Shown one piece after another: positions 23,784-36,927 of a stretch of DNA of 64,000 nucleotides; positions within the stretch are counted from its first letter, which is position 1; every line of letters begins with the position of its first letter. The position numbers and the translations under genes were made by a program. Source of the DNA: Phlebopus portentosus. Taxonomy: Eukaryota; Basidiomycota; Agaricomycetes; Boletales; Boletinellaceae. The notes beneath the pieces were generated by a model. It ran no database searches. It was not told the DNA's origin and saw nothing but the letters and a program-made list of their open reading frames with translations. The stretch lies in the NCBI GenBank assembly GCA_037892935.1, contig JAYXKI010000013.1:744001-808000 (forward strand). Direction: 5' to 3'.

Positions 23784-25176
23784 CCCGCTTTGCCAGCGCG
23801 CAATCCAAGCAACCCCACAATCCTCGCCTTGCACTTGCACCCCTCCGCCTCCGGTTTCGGTCCGTTTAGTCCTATCACCGCCTGTCCGCAGTCCTAGATG
23901 GGTCTTCTCCCTTCTCTCCTTCCCTCCTTCCCGCTCGCTCGCCCGCCCGCAAGCACATACCTCAATGTCGTTTACATATTTGACCCGTCTCGTAAGTATA
24001 TAGTAATTTCTGCCGCTGTTGTTTCCCTTCATCCCCCTCTTCGGGTCGTATTCGCTGTAGTCTTGTTCTCGCTGCATTAACACTATTGCGTATATGAAGA
24101 GGGCCTTGACGTGAAGCTCTGATGCCCGTCGAGATAACTCCCAGTTTCCTTGAGTACATGTCGTCTCCAAGTTATTATTAAGTAAGTGCCAATGCTAAGT
24201 TTCACCATACATATACACGAGTGTTCCTCCGTTGCTAAAGCTTTCCGGGCCTCACATCCGAGCTGTTCTCGAACTCCGAGTGCCGGACGCCACATCCGCG
24301 CGTCCTACCTATTCAGTCCTTGCCAGCGAACAATCTGCTTGAATCAGACTATACCAGTAAGTGTGTGGGGGACGTACTGAAGAACGGGACATTATATTGT
24401 GGCTTTACCAAGGAGCGCAAGCACAGAGTCGTACAAAGGCGGCGGTAATACTCTTCCCGGCCGGGGATTGTTGCCTGTCTCGTGCTTGAGTCTTACTAGT
24501 ACCAGTCTCTACCATGTTCTGTGTTCTGTTCTTTACCTGTACGTTATGTTCGACACAGATACACGTTTCAAATTACACGAAGGAACCGGAAGCAATTTCT
24601 AGACGACAATTGCAGTGTACTTGAAAGTCAAGGTAACACTTGCGCAATTTCTTCAGCAAGCATTTCTGGTAAAATGCCGAAGTACTATAAAAGGGTAACA
24701 ATAGAACATTCGGACGAACGGACCGCGCGAATTGTTACTCACACAACGAAGAAAGTGGCTCCAACTCTTCTCAATTTTAACCGGTCCTGTTCTGTTCTGC
24801 ACCATCTCGAAGCTTCAGGTTCTTGATCCTGAATCCACTTCTCAATGCTTGCCTCCCCTGACTCTTAGCCCTAGAACTTAGAAGCATTAGTTATAATGGA
24901 GTAAGGTGAGATGAGTGATTAGTGCACCGGACACGAGTCCTTCCAACCCAACCGAGGGTTCTTCCTTCTAAAGAGAGAAAATAAGTATATGCGCATTCTA
25001 CAGTTTATAAATCGTTTAGCTATAGATCTCCTCGAAAGCTACAAAAGATATGCAACATCAGATATAATCAAAATAGGTAACAAAAAGGTATTCAAATCAT
25101 GAACACGAACAGAGGCGAACACAATATTAATAAATACGATCAACGCTCAGAAATCAGAATGTAGTATCGTCTGCAG
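23784..25176. other. Convergent intergenic region, 1.4 kb
   Basis: Between the SWIB gene (plus) and the PARG gene (minus). It is pyrimidine-rich on the plus strand around 23810-23960. Short frames only; no domain, repeat or RNA gene recognised. Confidence 0.45.
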
Positions 25177-26426
25177 TCAATCAAACTCTTCAGTAAATAC
25201 TTCTTTCTCCAACACCATCTCATTGAAGGCTTTCTCAAAGGTTTCGCGATTCTTAGCGGACAACGCGAAAACAACTTTGTCAAATACACCGTGGAACTTT
25301 GCGCCTCTCGCACAGAGCAAGTCAGCCCAAATCTCTCCGATCATGTCAGGAGAGTTACATGACTGACCGACCCCGAAGGCGCCGAGGACCAGGACGCGGT
25401 CGCCCCGCTCTTCGAACAGCTTCAAGGCACGTGCCATACGCTCTCGCATCACTTTGCGCACACCATCTCTGAACTCGCTGTCGTCGATGCTGAATTTAGC
25501 ACGTACAGTCCCTGCGTGAACGGGAACAGACGAGATGATATTGATTGAGAAGGGTGTGATTCGCTGACCGCGGTCATTCTTGATGACAGCAACTTGAGGG
25601 CTATAGAGCATTGCGTGGTCGTGTAAACCCGACCCGTCGGTCGTCCTGCGATGTTCTGCGTAAAACTGCGCACCAGCAATAGAATTCTGCAAAGAGTCAA
25701 TAAGTGTGGTCTGACGCACGAGACATTCCTCAAGCGTCAAGCCACCCCTTAGACTGGCACCTCCTGGTCGCTTCGGTGATGCATCGTTCAGTACCCCTAA
25801 ACTGTACTCGCCGCTTTGTAAGGACGCAGACGTTTGCCATACTCTTCGGGCTGCTTCGAGGACAGACGAGGTCACGAATTCGAACTTCGTATGTAGAAGT
25901 GGGCGCGTGAGGGGGAAGACACTTCCGAGGTGGGGGTGGCCGTGCCGAGTGCGGGTGCGTCCGGGGAAGAACCTTCTGAGGTCGGTGAAGGCCCTTCCCA
26001 TCCAGCGAGCAGCGCTGAATAGTGCGGATAGAATGACGTCTCGCTTCGTGTCTTGCTAATCTGCTCTTTCAGGTCATAATATGGACCTTCCTTCGCAGCA
26101 TCGTTAAAGGGTGAGTTCGCATTGGGAATGCTCGAGTCTGTGTCGTCGTCAGAGTCAGTAAGTACGTCCTCGTGGTATCCGTGGATAGAAAGAACCGTGC
26201 GAAACGTGTCCTGCGCAATCTGAGCAAGACGGTCACGATGAGCGCGGAGTGCTTCGTGTCTTGCACGTCGCATGTGTCTGAAGCTCTGCTTGTAGGGCCC
26301 TCCTGCGGACCCGTGTCCTCCTCGACTCGTTCGATGGTTCTTCAATAACTTGGTGGGGCTCGTCTTCATGATATATTCCTTGGTTCGCAGAGTGTTGTGG
26401 TCGACTAGTATTCGAGTTGTGGTCAT
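25177..26426 (-). CDS. Microbial-type PARG catalytic-domain protein (DUF2263/TIGR02452)
   Basis: The C-terminal 240 residues (25177-25900) match the microbial poly(ADP-ribose) glycohydrolase fold: TKFEFVTSSVLEAARRV, GVLNDASPKRPGGASLRGG, LTLEECLVRQTTLIDSL, DHAMLYSPQVAVIKNDRGQR, SINIISSVPVHAG and VLVLGAFGVGQ. The family signature near the active site is PGG-x-x-x-x-G followed by E-E; here GGASLRGGLTLEE keeps the Glu pair position only as EE. The N-terminal exon (from ATG 26426) is basic then Ser/Pro-rich. The two parts are in different frames and meet between about 25995 and 25890; a 38-nt intron (GTGTCT...ACGAAG) would join SE to FEFV, otherwise there is a frame break. Likely role: removal of ADP-ribose in the nucleus or cytosol. 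Confidence 0.72.
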
Positions 26427-27600
26427 CGTATCGTCTGTGTAGGTAGTGGGAAAAGGGAAGTGGACCGCGGGACAAGACCCATCTTCAATCGTCTGTTTGC
26501 ATTTGTTTATTTAATGCTGTACAAATTACGCCATCATTCTGCACAGCCTTCGAAAGTCGTCGTTGATCACGTCGATCTCAAATCATACTGAAGTCACTGG
26601 GAACTTGTCACATGAAAATATCATAAAATAAAAGAACTGCGTATTCAAAATGAATCCTAAGACATTATCCAGACTTCTGCGAAGCAGGGTTCAGTGAAGC
26701 ATTTAATCGGTCGACAGAGTAGTGACACTAGCTTCTTTGTCATCCAAACCAGACAGACTGCTGGAGGCTACCGTCTGCGACGATCGTTGGGGCCAACCCT
26801 CTCGCGCTGATCGCTGATCTCAAAATACTCTGCCGATCGATTCGCACTCGTCCAGAACGCCGTTGCTTTGTATGGACCGTACCTTCACTAATCATTTCCG
26901 CCTCCAACAAGACACTATTCTTTGGCCAGTAGTCTCGTTTTCCGTCATATCCCGTTCAGAATATAGCCAAATATTCTTCGGGTATTGCGAGTAGATTGAC
27001 GCACGAAGCAAAATAAAATAAAACGGGAGAAGTCAAATTCTGCAGCTTGATGAAAATACTGCAAAACAAAAGCTTTCAACAAAAGATGTTTATATTTCGT
27101 TTCTTCACCGATAAAGGACTTCTCGAAGTCCAACCTCGTCTAGAACAGACAGCATCCATAGTTTTCCCATAAAGCACCACGCTCGTTATTACAATCTCAG
27201 ATCGAAACTCATTTATTCAAAATGGAGCCTTGTTCAACCAAAAAAGTTTCCCGAGCGATGAAGTGTGTGGCTCTCCTGTATATTGAGGACATATGGTTAT
27301 ATGAGATATACGCTGGCACTTTTGTATGGCCAAAAAACAATGGAAAACCGTTTGAATACGATATCATTGCGAGATTATACAGTTGGGTGTGTAAGATACC
27401 AAGAAACGTATGAACATCACAAATGAATTCTGTTTCTCTTTTTTGCAGGAGAATATGTTCATCGCATTCCAGTCTAAGACTCTCCCTCAGGTTTCGCCTT
27501 TCCGGACTGAGCAGAGAGTGTCTACTAATTCGAAATAATCATCACAATCAAAACTATAGAACAAAAGTGACAGGAAAATCGCAAGACATCCTTCTCTACA
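26427..27600. other. Intergenic, 1.2 kb
   Basis: 5' region of the PARG gene and 3' flank of the permease gene. Only short frames without recognisable content on either strand. Confidence 0.45.
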
Positions 27601-29756
27601 TCACCTAGCTTCCGACACAACAGCTGAATCATCTAGCTTTCGCTTGCTTGTGCTCTTGGTAGAGCCTGTCTCTTCGTCCGATTTATCAGTATAATCATGA
27701 TCGTAAAAGCGGTCATGACCGGCAAGGTGAAGCTCGACGACGCGGTCTCCAACTTCGTTCCAAACTTCGCTCGTCGCTTGTACGGGCCAATACCAACAGA
27801 GGAAGTAGTACACGCCGAAAGAGACGATGAAGCCCGCGAAGAAGTTTACGCTATAAGAAGCAATGATTGTTAGGATTGGATGCTGGAGCGAGGAAAACGA
27901 AGAGTGCGTACTTGTAGATATATTCTGCCCCGATAGGCACATCTGCGCCAACCGCACCGGCAAAACCGACAACATTGATCAAAATACCGGCGATATACGC
28001 CCCGTATGCTCGTAGATTAATTCCGAACACGTAGAAATACGGGCTCTTCTTGCGCGCAGTATACAGTTCCTCTACCTTCAAATATCCTTTACGAACAGCG
28101 TAGTAATCGGCAATAAGTACACCGGCTATGGATGACAGGAAGACTGAGTATGCGGAGAGGTAAGTTGTGAACCTGTTGGAGGACTCGAGAAGATTCCACG
28201 GGCACATCGCTAGACCAATGGCGGCACAGATGTATCCTCCACGTCGGATGTTGATATACCGAGGAAGCAGGGCTGTCATATCCGTTCCAGCAGATACGCT
28301 GTTCGCAGCGATATTGGTACCTAATTGCGCAAGAGCAAAGGCAAAAGCGATGAAAAATACGCCTGCACGCGATCCTGATCCGCCTTCGTCCAAAATCCGA
28401 GCGAGAAGATCGAGAGGTGACCAAATCGTTTCGCCGTAGATGATGGTCGAAGACGAGGAGACAATGATACCGACGAAAGATGTCACAGCAAAACCAACAG
28501 GGATCGTGATGAGCTGCGACCAGAAAGCGTCTCGTGGTTTCTTTGCAAAACGAGTGAAGTCCGGGTCATTGCTATTGCAATGAATTAGCTCAGAATGAAA
28601 CTGAATAAAGAGAGGAACGGACATACACAATGAGCGTTGCAAAGTTTGCGATGGAAGACATCGTTCCCTCCACCATAGCCCAACCTAGCTCGCTGCCATG
28701 AATCGTATTCGGCTGATCGACGATAGGACCTATTCCGCCTGCTTTGACTATGACCCATATCTACATAAAACTTTAAGCAAGGACATTCAACGTACCGAAC
28801 AGAATTCGTCACATACCAAGTATGCGATACCAGCGACGGGGACAATATATGCTTTGACCGTAAACAGATGCCTGATTTTATGGACAGGGAACTGCAATAC
28901 GAAGGCCATCATTTAGGCAATTCTACTTTGCAAATAAACGACATATCACTCACCCAGATAGCCGGCAGACTGAGGAACCAGAAAAGGAAGAAGGCGACAA
29001 AATCGCGAGTATTCGTTCCAGAACTCGGTATGCCATTTGGGACGTTCTCGAAGCTCGGCCAGATACTTCGAATCATCAAATAGACACAGGTACCTATCAG
29101 CATAGACTTCAGCTCGGTAATTACTTACTCCATATGATGATGGAATTCACCTCCAAGCCATGTCTGTACACCGTACCAAATGCAAGCCATCGCTGCACGG
29201 TTGAAGATAGGCCAAAGAGAACCCCAGATTCCGAAGGAGGAGCGAGCTACAACTGGGAATCCGATATGATACACTGCGCCGATGCGTCCGGTCGTGACAA
29301 TGAACGATCCAGCAATGAAATAACCAAGCCAGACGCTATGAATGGAGGACATGAATATCCGAAGTCTATGATAACAGGGAATTTAAGTCGAGACGTACCA
29401 TATCCACGATTGCCACCATGAAAGACCTCCGGTGATCATGGACGATGAAATCATCCATGTGTTCTGGTCACTGTTTAAGCTGCGCCTCAAGATCAATCAA
29501 GCAAAGATACGTACGACATTGAACGAGTCAGCGACCCAGAATCCAACAAAGTTCCATGGTCCCCACTGTCGGCGTTCCGGCTCAACTGCAAAAAATTAAT
29601 GTTAGTATAGACTCGGGCCGACATGAAATTTACCAACATACCGGGCTTCAGATCATGATTGACGAGCATCAACTGGGAGGTCGTGAGACCTGGCTCGACA
29701 TTGTCCGTGGCCAGCTTGTCGGCCAAGATAGACAGCTTTTCCTTTGCTCGCGGCAT
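27601..29756 (-). CDS. NCS1-family nucleobase/allantoin permease
   Basis: Multi-exon gene for a 12-helix plasma-membrane symporter of the NCS1 (Fur/Dal4/Fui1) family that takes up uracil, uridine, allantoin or related compounds. Landmarks in order: [208 protein letters not shown]. The Trp/Asn-rich substrate site of the family is retained. The cytosolic C-terminus is short and charged. I place the start at the ATG 29756 ([15 protein letters not shown]); the frame is open upstream without an ATG. Exact substrate cannot be assigned. It is divergent from the PTAR1-like gene. Confidence 0.9.
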
Positions 29757-30384
29757 GACTTCGTACGAAGCAGCAGCTCTGGTCTCAGACGACACAAGAC
29801 AGAGATGATGGACGCGGGACCGAAAGAAGCCATATATATGGGGTGCATGGGTTACGGTATTTATACAGAGAGGAAGCCAGCGCCTGTTTTCTTATCACTC
29901 TAGTCGATGCACATTATATCCCTCTTATCTTTTCCCGAAAGCATGTTGACGATTCGATAACTCGGAGTTGCTTGGAACCGTTGGAGTGCGTTCCTTTACT
30001 TATCATTGTGAATGTATTCAAAGGCTGAGATAAGCTCAAATCGCCAAGTCGTTACACAGTTCAATTTGATTTGCTTTATCATTTCCTGCTGAACGACAAG
30101 CTTCGCCAAACGACAGAAAACGAGTTGTTCTACTTACGTCCGTCCATTCAGCGAACAAGATATCAGTATTTGGTTTCGTTCCTCTTCCGCGGTGAGATAT
30201 AGCGGGGAATGCGGTCGAAGAAGGTTGAAGTGGTAAACGAAAATTTCCTATCATGCATATCAAATTTTGTGGTGATCAATTCCCACGCCTTATCAAACTT
30301 TGTTTCCCCCCAACTTTGCCGTCGTCGATCTCTTGTTTTGGAGACCTTTTGGACCTATTTTCTGCTTCTTGAACATTTACTCTC

Positions 30385-31949
30385 ATGGACAACATAGCGA
30401 AACTAGCGCAACTTCTCGCCGTCCCTCCGTACGCACTGATCTCGTTGTGCTTTTTGATGAGCGCTCCTGATGACTTTATGTGTGCCGCAGAAAATCGATC
30501 GATTTGATTCCGGGAGATGGTCTAGAATGGCTGGAAGGAATTCCGGACAATGCACATGCGCCTTTCCTCTTCGTTGAAGGGAATCTTGGAGTTCCAGAAA
30601 AGGCTTTGTACAAGACCTATATGGCGTCTGTGGAATCAATCGGGAATCCCAGCTTATATCGTCAGAAGGCATTGCGGACTACATCTCAGAACTCGGACGA
30701 GTCTTTAAAAGCATTAGAGCTCACTAGCGTCATCCTACTTGCGAACCCTGCGCACCAAAGTGCACTCAATCTTCGCAAGATGGTTATCCTAAATATGTAT
30801 TCGTATTCTATGGAGGAGGAAGACGGTCTCAGGAGAGCTTGCTCTGCAGAACTCGAATTCATAGCATCGCTGTTGTCTGTAAAACAGTGTTTGAAGGTCT
30901 CGATGCTTTGGCATCACCGCAGGGTTTTGTTAGCTTGCATTTTCTCAAGTGAAGCTAGAAGCTTTGATGCGAACCTGAATAGGCCTGACCGAATGCCCTT
31001 TACCGATGATTATTTCATATCTGGCGTTGAACTACCCGCCAGCACATTGCAAGCAGAGTTTGACCTTACAACTCACGCGTGCGAGGTCTATCCGAGGAAT
31101 TATTTCGCGTGGTTCCATCGTTGGCTGTGCTTTCAGTCTTGTCTCAATAGCTACACTCGCCTATGTTCTCAGTGTTCTTCAAAATCGAGCCGATTGGAAC
31201 CCAATGATGCCCCACCAGCGACCATGAACATAGAGGACCTGATTTCTTCCGAAATCGCGAATACAAAAGTCTGGATTGAGCGACATGTCTCTGATTACTC
31301 TGCAGTCGACTACATCTGTCGGATTGTCGAAGCACTCGAAATTAACGCTATGGTTGCCCGCACCCACGTCATCATTCTGACACGCTCCCGAGCTCGGACG
31401 ATGATATGTACTCGGAATTAAGTCCAAACTACACCTCGGAACTCCTTCAGCATGCATTAAGTCTCGTCCAGTCGTATCCTTTGCATGAGTCCCTATGGCT
31501 CTACCTCCGGCGAACTCTGCGGAGATGATCGCTTCGTCCAAACAAAAGCGCTAGCGCTGAGTAGCAAGCATATCGAGCGAAGAGCAGGCGAGCTAGCAAG
31601 GACTATTTGCGACCATGCGGCGCGGAAGTGTCAGTCTTGCCCCATATACAAAGAATCTCGGTCGGACGACGTTATTATTCACGACGCACATACGATTGAA
31701 AGGCATGCGTTGCGGTTTCTCCTTTGGCAAAGTCGTTTAGAGACCGTAAGTATTTACAGTAACAAATTTCTTGATTATGGCTTTTCTTATACGAGGATAC
31801 CATATTGTCAGGAGCGCGACGATTATGACTTTCTATCTTCCTCATGCTCGCACTTCAGAGACGCATGCATGGGAGTACTTTCGTCTCCGCCTGCGTCAGG
31901 CGACAACAAGGCCGTGAATTTGCTTCGAACCATTTCATTAATCGAATAG
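30385..31949 (+). CDS. PTAR1-like protein prenyltransferase alpha-repeat protein, frames broken near 31350-31510
   Basis: Exon 1 starts MDNIAKLAQLLAVP; an intron ending at CCGCAG (30490) joins to KSIDLIPGDGLEWLEG. The body has the alpha-hairpin repeats of the prenyltransferase-alpha/PTAR1 superfamily: LTSVILLANPAHQSALNLRK, SMLWHHRRVLLACIF, YPRNYFAWFHRWLC, YSAVDYICRIVEAL, then QHALSLVQSYPLHESLWLYL and RHALRFLLWQSRLE. The N-x-x-W/R-H-R and Y-P-R-N-Y-x-A-W-x-H-R patterns are diagnostic. About 31335-31370 the frame shifts by one and at about 31503-31520 it shifts back; no GT-AG pair of matching phase was found, so these are apparent frameshifts. Another intron near 31746-31810 is plausible. Whether this still acts as a geranylgeranyltransferase subunit is open. 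Its stop lies about 100 bp from the convergent HRD3 stop. Confidence 0.65.
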
Positions 31950-32053
31950 GTTTTTTATTTACGAAAGCGGCATGACAAAAAGAGAGCGCAAAAGACCTCA
32001 CTGGTATACTGTACATCTTGCGGGGGAGGGTGCCAAAAAACAGCGGATGGAGG

Positions 32054-35000
32054 TCATCGTAAGACTGCCCAGTTTGCTCGCGCTGGATCGCCTGCGGGAG
32101 GGGGCATTCCTCCCGGGTTCGCGCCTGCGTCTGCGTCTGCAGCTCCAGCTCCATTCGCATTCGCATTTGCATTTGCATTCGCATTTCCCGCTCCTCCTGC
32201 GTTTTGCTGCGGTTGTCCTCCCGATGCACCTCCACCAGCGACCCTCCTTCTCTCTTCTTCCTCCCTCCTCCGTCTTTCGAACCACTGTCCTCTAATATAC
32301 ATCAATAACGAGACCAGAAGGCAAAGCCCCATAAGGAGCATCGTCTCAGCAAAGTCGTCTACCTCTTCCTCTTCCTGATTCTGTTGGTGTTGATGGTGTT
32401 CGCGTCTCCCCGGGCCGCGAATAGCAGAATCGAAGTAATCTTCGGGACCGAAATCGTAATCCCCGCCTTCTCGATCGCGTTCGCGTTCTTCTGCTGCTCG
32501 TCGTTCGCGGGCCCACTATCGTGAACACGATGATATAAAACACATTCGAATTCGAATTCAATGCAAATGCGAGCTGTCAGCAAGGCCTATCGGACGACAG
32601 AAAGAATAACATCGAACGAACCTCAATAGGATCCTCCTCCTCACCCAGCCTCCTCTCTCCCGCCGTAGTGCGCATCCTTCGTTTGTGATCATCACGCGCT
32701 TTCCCTTTGTACCACTGTGCGTCGTCCCCGCCTGTATCAACGAATTCCTCATCGCCGTGTTGAGGACTAACGTCAAGTTCGTCAGCTCCTCCGTGATGCT
32801 GCTCGCTTTGTCGGTGCTTCCCGGAAAGGGTGGGCTGGTCGGGATTGGAGGGATCAGGTTCTGTTTTGGAGAGACGATGCGTGGGTCGGAGGAGAGTAAG
32901 TAAATAAATTGGGAAGCGTAACGCACCTTCGACGGGCCAAAGAGCCAACCCGTTCTGTCCACCCATTAGGGTATGCCAAATACTCCGCACGTGAAGTTTG
33001 ACCAAGGAAAGCACGACGGGGAGGTATGCTTCGCTATTCGTCTCGAGCGCGAGGTCATAATGGCGTTTTGCGAGGTGGAAGTCCTTCGCATGCCATCCAA
33101 TCAGCACCAAAGCACACAGAAAGGAAAAGCAGCGTAAATGAGGGAACACACCTGTGGCACACCGATCCCATTCTCGTACATCCACCCCAAATTCCACATC
33201 GCGAGCGCGCTCATCTGGGTGTCGACGGCGCTCTGATAAAACGCCGCCGCTCGCTCTGCCCTCTTGTCAAACTCCTCCTCAGGCACACCTAGCCCATGGA
33301 AGTAGTAGTCCCCGACTTTGACGAGCGCGTCGAAGTTGCGCTGGTACGCGGAGCGCATGTATTGGGTGAGCGCAAGACGCGCAGTGTCGTTGGAGGGCGT
33401 GAAGGGAGCGAAGCGCGTGAAGCGGAGGATGCTTTTATCTTGATCAAGAATATACGCCAAATTATTCTGCGCAGTCTCGACACCTCTTTCGCTCGCGATC
33501 CACCACCTCAGCATCGCGTCCTCCCTCGCTCTCTCCGTCCCGAGCTCCACCTCGCTTCTCCTTCGCGCACCGGGTCGTCACCCCACGCCCCGCGCTCAGA
33601 CACCAGCTTGAAGGACGAGACAGCCATGGCGCAGGAGCCCTGGACGTGATGCGGGGGGCTGGAGGGGTTTCGTGCGGCTGCTGTGTGGATCTTGGCGAGG
33701 TAGAAGTACGGCTCGAAGGGCGAGCCGTGCCGGATGGCGGATTCGAAGTAGGTTGTTGCGAGTTTGAGATCGCCTCTGTCTAAATATATCGATAGTGGAC
33801 ATTCAATCACACAACACTTTCTGAATGAATGAATGGTGAAGCACTCACGATACTGATACTTCCCCAAGTTCACCTGAGCCTCTGCAAGTTCCTGATTCGC
33901 CGCGATCATGAAATGCGCAACAGCAGCCTTCATATCCTTCTTCCCATCCACAAGTCCGTCTCGCTTAATGATGCCCAACCCATTATGACACTCCTTCTCG
34001 CCGTACTCCGCCCCTCGCTCGAACCACATCTTCGCCAGATGGAAGTCCTGCTTCACGCCCTCGCCGCGTAGGTACATCCGTCCTAAGAAGCCAGCAGAGG
34101 CAGCGGCGAAGCTGAGTGTTCCGTCTTCTTTGAGTTCTTGACGCGGCGGGGGGGACGGTGTGCCTGGCGCGTCCCTAGGCCAAACTTGACGCGCGATACG
34201 CAGGAAGTAGGACCGTGCGCGTGCGTAGTCCCGTGGGATGGCGCCGACGCCTTCCCCACCTGAGGCTGCCCCGCCTGGTAAAGCGTATATAGACCCTTGG
34301 TAGAAGATCTTACCGAGGCGGTAAGAGAAGTCGATCTCGCCGCGGTCAGCGTTGAACTGTCCTCAGAAGCAAGAGAAATGAGTCGTTAGTGACTTCGGAT
34401 CTTGGTGAGCCGGAGAGGAGAGGCAGCACTTACCATGTAGTATTCGAGGACATCCTCCCAAGTCTCTCCTGCTTGACGCGCAGAAGCCGCTTTGATGACT
34501 GCTCTATGCGCATTGGGGCCTGTCGAGGCGACGCTTGCGCCCGGTCCATATACCCCACCATCCAGATCCGACAGTCTCGTCGTTGTATGCAGGAGCGTAC
34601 GGCCTCCAGGGGACCAGAAAGGAACTTCGCCATAGCTACGAGTATACTCAGTCAAAACCGTGCATTCATTTTTTCTTTCAGACAGTACTGTTCTTAGAAG
34701 AATGGGAACTCACACTGCTCAGCGGCCATCTGATACCAATCCAACGCGAATCCACAATCATCATTCACACCAATGCCTGCCCAATGTCTATACCCGAGTG
34801 TCATTTGCGATCCTTGGTCGCCAGCATGAGCAGCAAATGTATAATAGAGAAGTGATTTGGCCTGGTCGACGGCGGTGACGTTGTCGTAGCCCGTCGCGTA
34901 GAAGAAGGCGATCATGGACTGAGAGGTTGCATTCCCTGTAAGTTGAGCGTGGGTGCTGTAGGCTTCGAATGCGCGTGTGGTGTTGTGTAGGAGGGGGAAG

Positions 35001-35856
35001 AGGTGGAACTGTATTCATAAAAATTAATTCAACTTGAGGTTTCATAGATGAAGCAGGCAGGAGACGACGTACCAGAGAGACCTGTGCCAGTTTATACAGC
35101 GCATCCATATGTCCCAGCTCAACCGCATGCTCGAGAAGATCAACAACTTTAACCGCCTTCCCCCTCAATTCCTCTTCCTTCCTTCTTCCGCCACCCCCAC
35201 CTACGCCATCCTTACCCAAAATCGTTCGAACAAAAGACGGAAGCCAAGTTTGCTGCCGAAGTTTGTAAATGATACGTATTGTACTGGCGATAGGACCCTG
35301 TTGATTCGGGAAGAGCTGAGCGAGGAGAGAGTTGGGTTGGGTGTCGTGCAGGGAGGAAGGATAGGGCGTTTGCGTGAAGGACGGAATTGAAGAAAGTGTG
35401 AGAAGGGCTTGTTTGTATGCTTTCTCGGCTACGGTGGTAAGGAGGGTATTTAGAGAAGAGAAGGTGGGGGAGTTAAAAGTAAACGTACCTTCTATCATCT
35501 GCCCGTAGGAGTTTGCAGAAGACTCGGCATTTTTAGGTCCATCTGACTGATCATTAAAGGAGTTGTGTGTCGTTTCGTGTACCTCTCGAACCTCAGTTGC
35601 TTGAGGATTCGATACTGAACTACCAGTTGACTTCATTCCCCAAACGTCAGGATCCAGCACATTCTGCTTCGAAGCTGTAACTTACCTCAAGAATCGATGA
35701 TGCAGACGCTTTCGCAAGGCTCAAGCTATCATCATGCTCCGTTTTAACATGACCTTGCCCGAGAACCAAAGTCGACAATGCGACGAGACACAACGCGATG
35801 TTAATCGATGTCTTTCTCCGTTTTCCTCCTAGGCCCAGTCCGCCTAGACACTTCAT
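32054..35856 (-). CDS. HRD3: HRD3/SEL1L-like ERAD adaptor
   Basis: Large multi-exon gene. From the ATG at 35856 comes a signal anchor (KTSINIALCLVALSTLVLGQ); an upstream ATG-free extension to 35946 is less likely. SEL1 repeats follow throughout, for example SQMTLGYRHWAGIGV, IDFSYRLGKIFYQGS, SAGFLGRMYLRGEGVKQDFH, LAKMWFERGAEYGEKECHNG, AQVNLGKYQY, LAYILDQDKS, YYFHGLGVPEEEFDKRAE, ALAMWNLGWMYENGIGVPQ and HLAKRHYDLALETN. Near the C-terminus one transmembrane helix (MLLMGLCLLVSLLMYIRGQW) is followed by an Arg/Glu coiled stretch and a low-complexity Asn-Ala tail ending ARANWAVLR. This is the layout of HRD3/SEL1L, the lumenal substrate-recruiting partner of the HRD1 ubiquitin ligase in the ER membrane. 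It is divergent from the SFC1 gene by about 1.1 kb. Confidence 0.88.
32152..32186. repeat. Hexanucleotide microsatellite in HRD3 C-terminal exon
   Basis: On the plus strand GCATTC and GCATTT units alternate; on the minus strand they encode the (Asn-Ala)n tail downstream of the transmembrane helix. Length variation between strains is likely. Confidence 0.7.
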
Positions 35857-36927
35857 AGCTGTACGGGAGCCAGATGCTCCTTTTGAGTAAAAAAGGCCAG
35901 TTGAAGGATGGAAGTGGAAACGCGTTGAACGGACGGTGAATGACACGTAGAGATCTGGTCAGAAAGTGCTTGTATTCCACGTGACGTAGATTATGCCGTC
36001 CTTGCATTTGTCTCCGAGCATAAAAATGAATTCGTCCGTCTAAAAAGTGTCCTTACCTCATTATCACTACTGAAGCAATTTCGTGAGCGATTTCAGGCCT
36101 GGAGAATATTGAAATGTCAGGACTTTTCTGTTATGTTGTTTGCGCCACCGTAATCCTTCGAGGTTTAGCGAAGAAGGACTGCGTCAGGCATAGAATTACT
36201 TGTCGTATACTGGACATTATTGAAGCAGGTAGGCATTGCTGTTGGCGCACGAAAAGAAAGGATTGAACTATTCGAGGCAAATGCTATCACATTCAGCAAT
36301 GCTCTTTCCACCGGCTATACTGTAAATATTTGACTACAGTAAACACGCCGGGACTCATCTCTTTTATCCGAAAAGCTTTAGAGAGACAAGACGAAAGCTA
36401 GTTCTATTGGATGAGTGATCCGAGATGCTCCGAGGTCACTTGACCAGGATTGGATACGTTGATCCGAATTCATAGGAAGCGAAACGACCGTCGGACTTCA
36501 ACGAATCACACGACGTCTCGTATCAAGTAACAAAACCAAATAAAACAAATACCCATCCGCAATAGATGCTATGACAGAGCATGCGAGGAAATAAATGATA
36601 TGATGAGAACAGTGTGAGGAGGTTGAGCGGAAGCAAGAGGGGGCGGAACGAGAGAGAAGTGAGTGAGTGAGACTCCCGAGGGCGGAGTATGGCGGAGAAT
36701 GCGGGATTCACATGCCCATCTCCCCCGCATCTGTGCTATATACTTAATACTTAATAGCACCATATTATGTCTGACGCTTCCCTTGGCTCTCCTCTTCGTC
36801 CTCTTCCTCATCTTCATCGTCTTTGCTGTCTTCGTCACGACTGGAACGATTAAAACTGGCTGACTAGCTAGCTCCAAGCATATCTACATAGAGCACCTTA
36901 TTCACTCGTTTCACCGTCGTAATCATC
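35857..36927. other. Divergent promoter region HRD3 / SFC1-like
   Basis: About 1.07 kb between two divergent starts. No gene supported. Contains short AT-rich repeats (TACTTAATACTTAATA near 36741). Confidence 0.45.
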
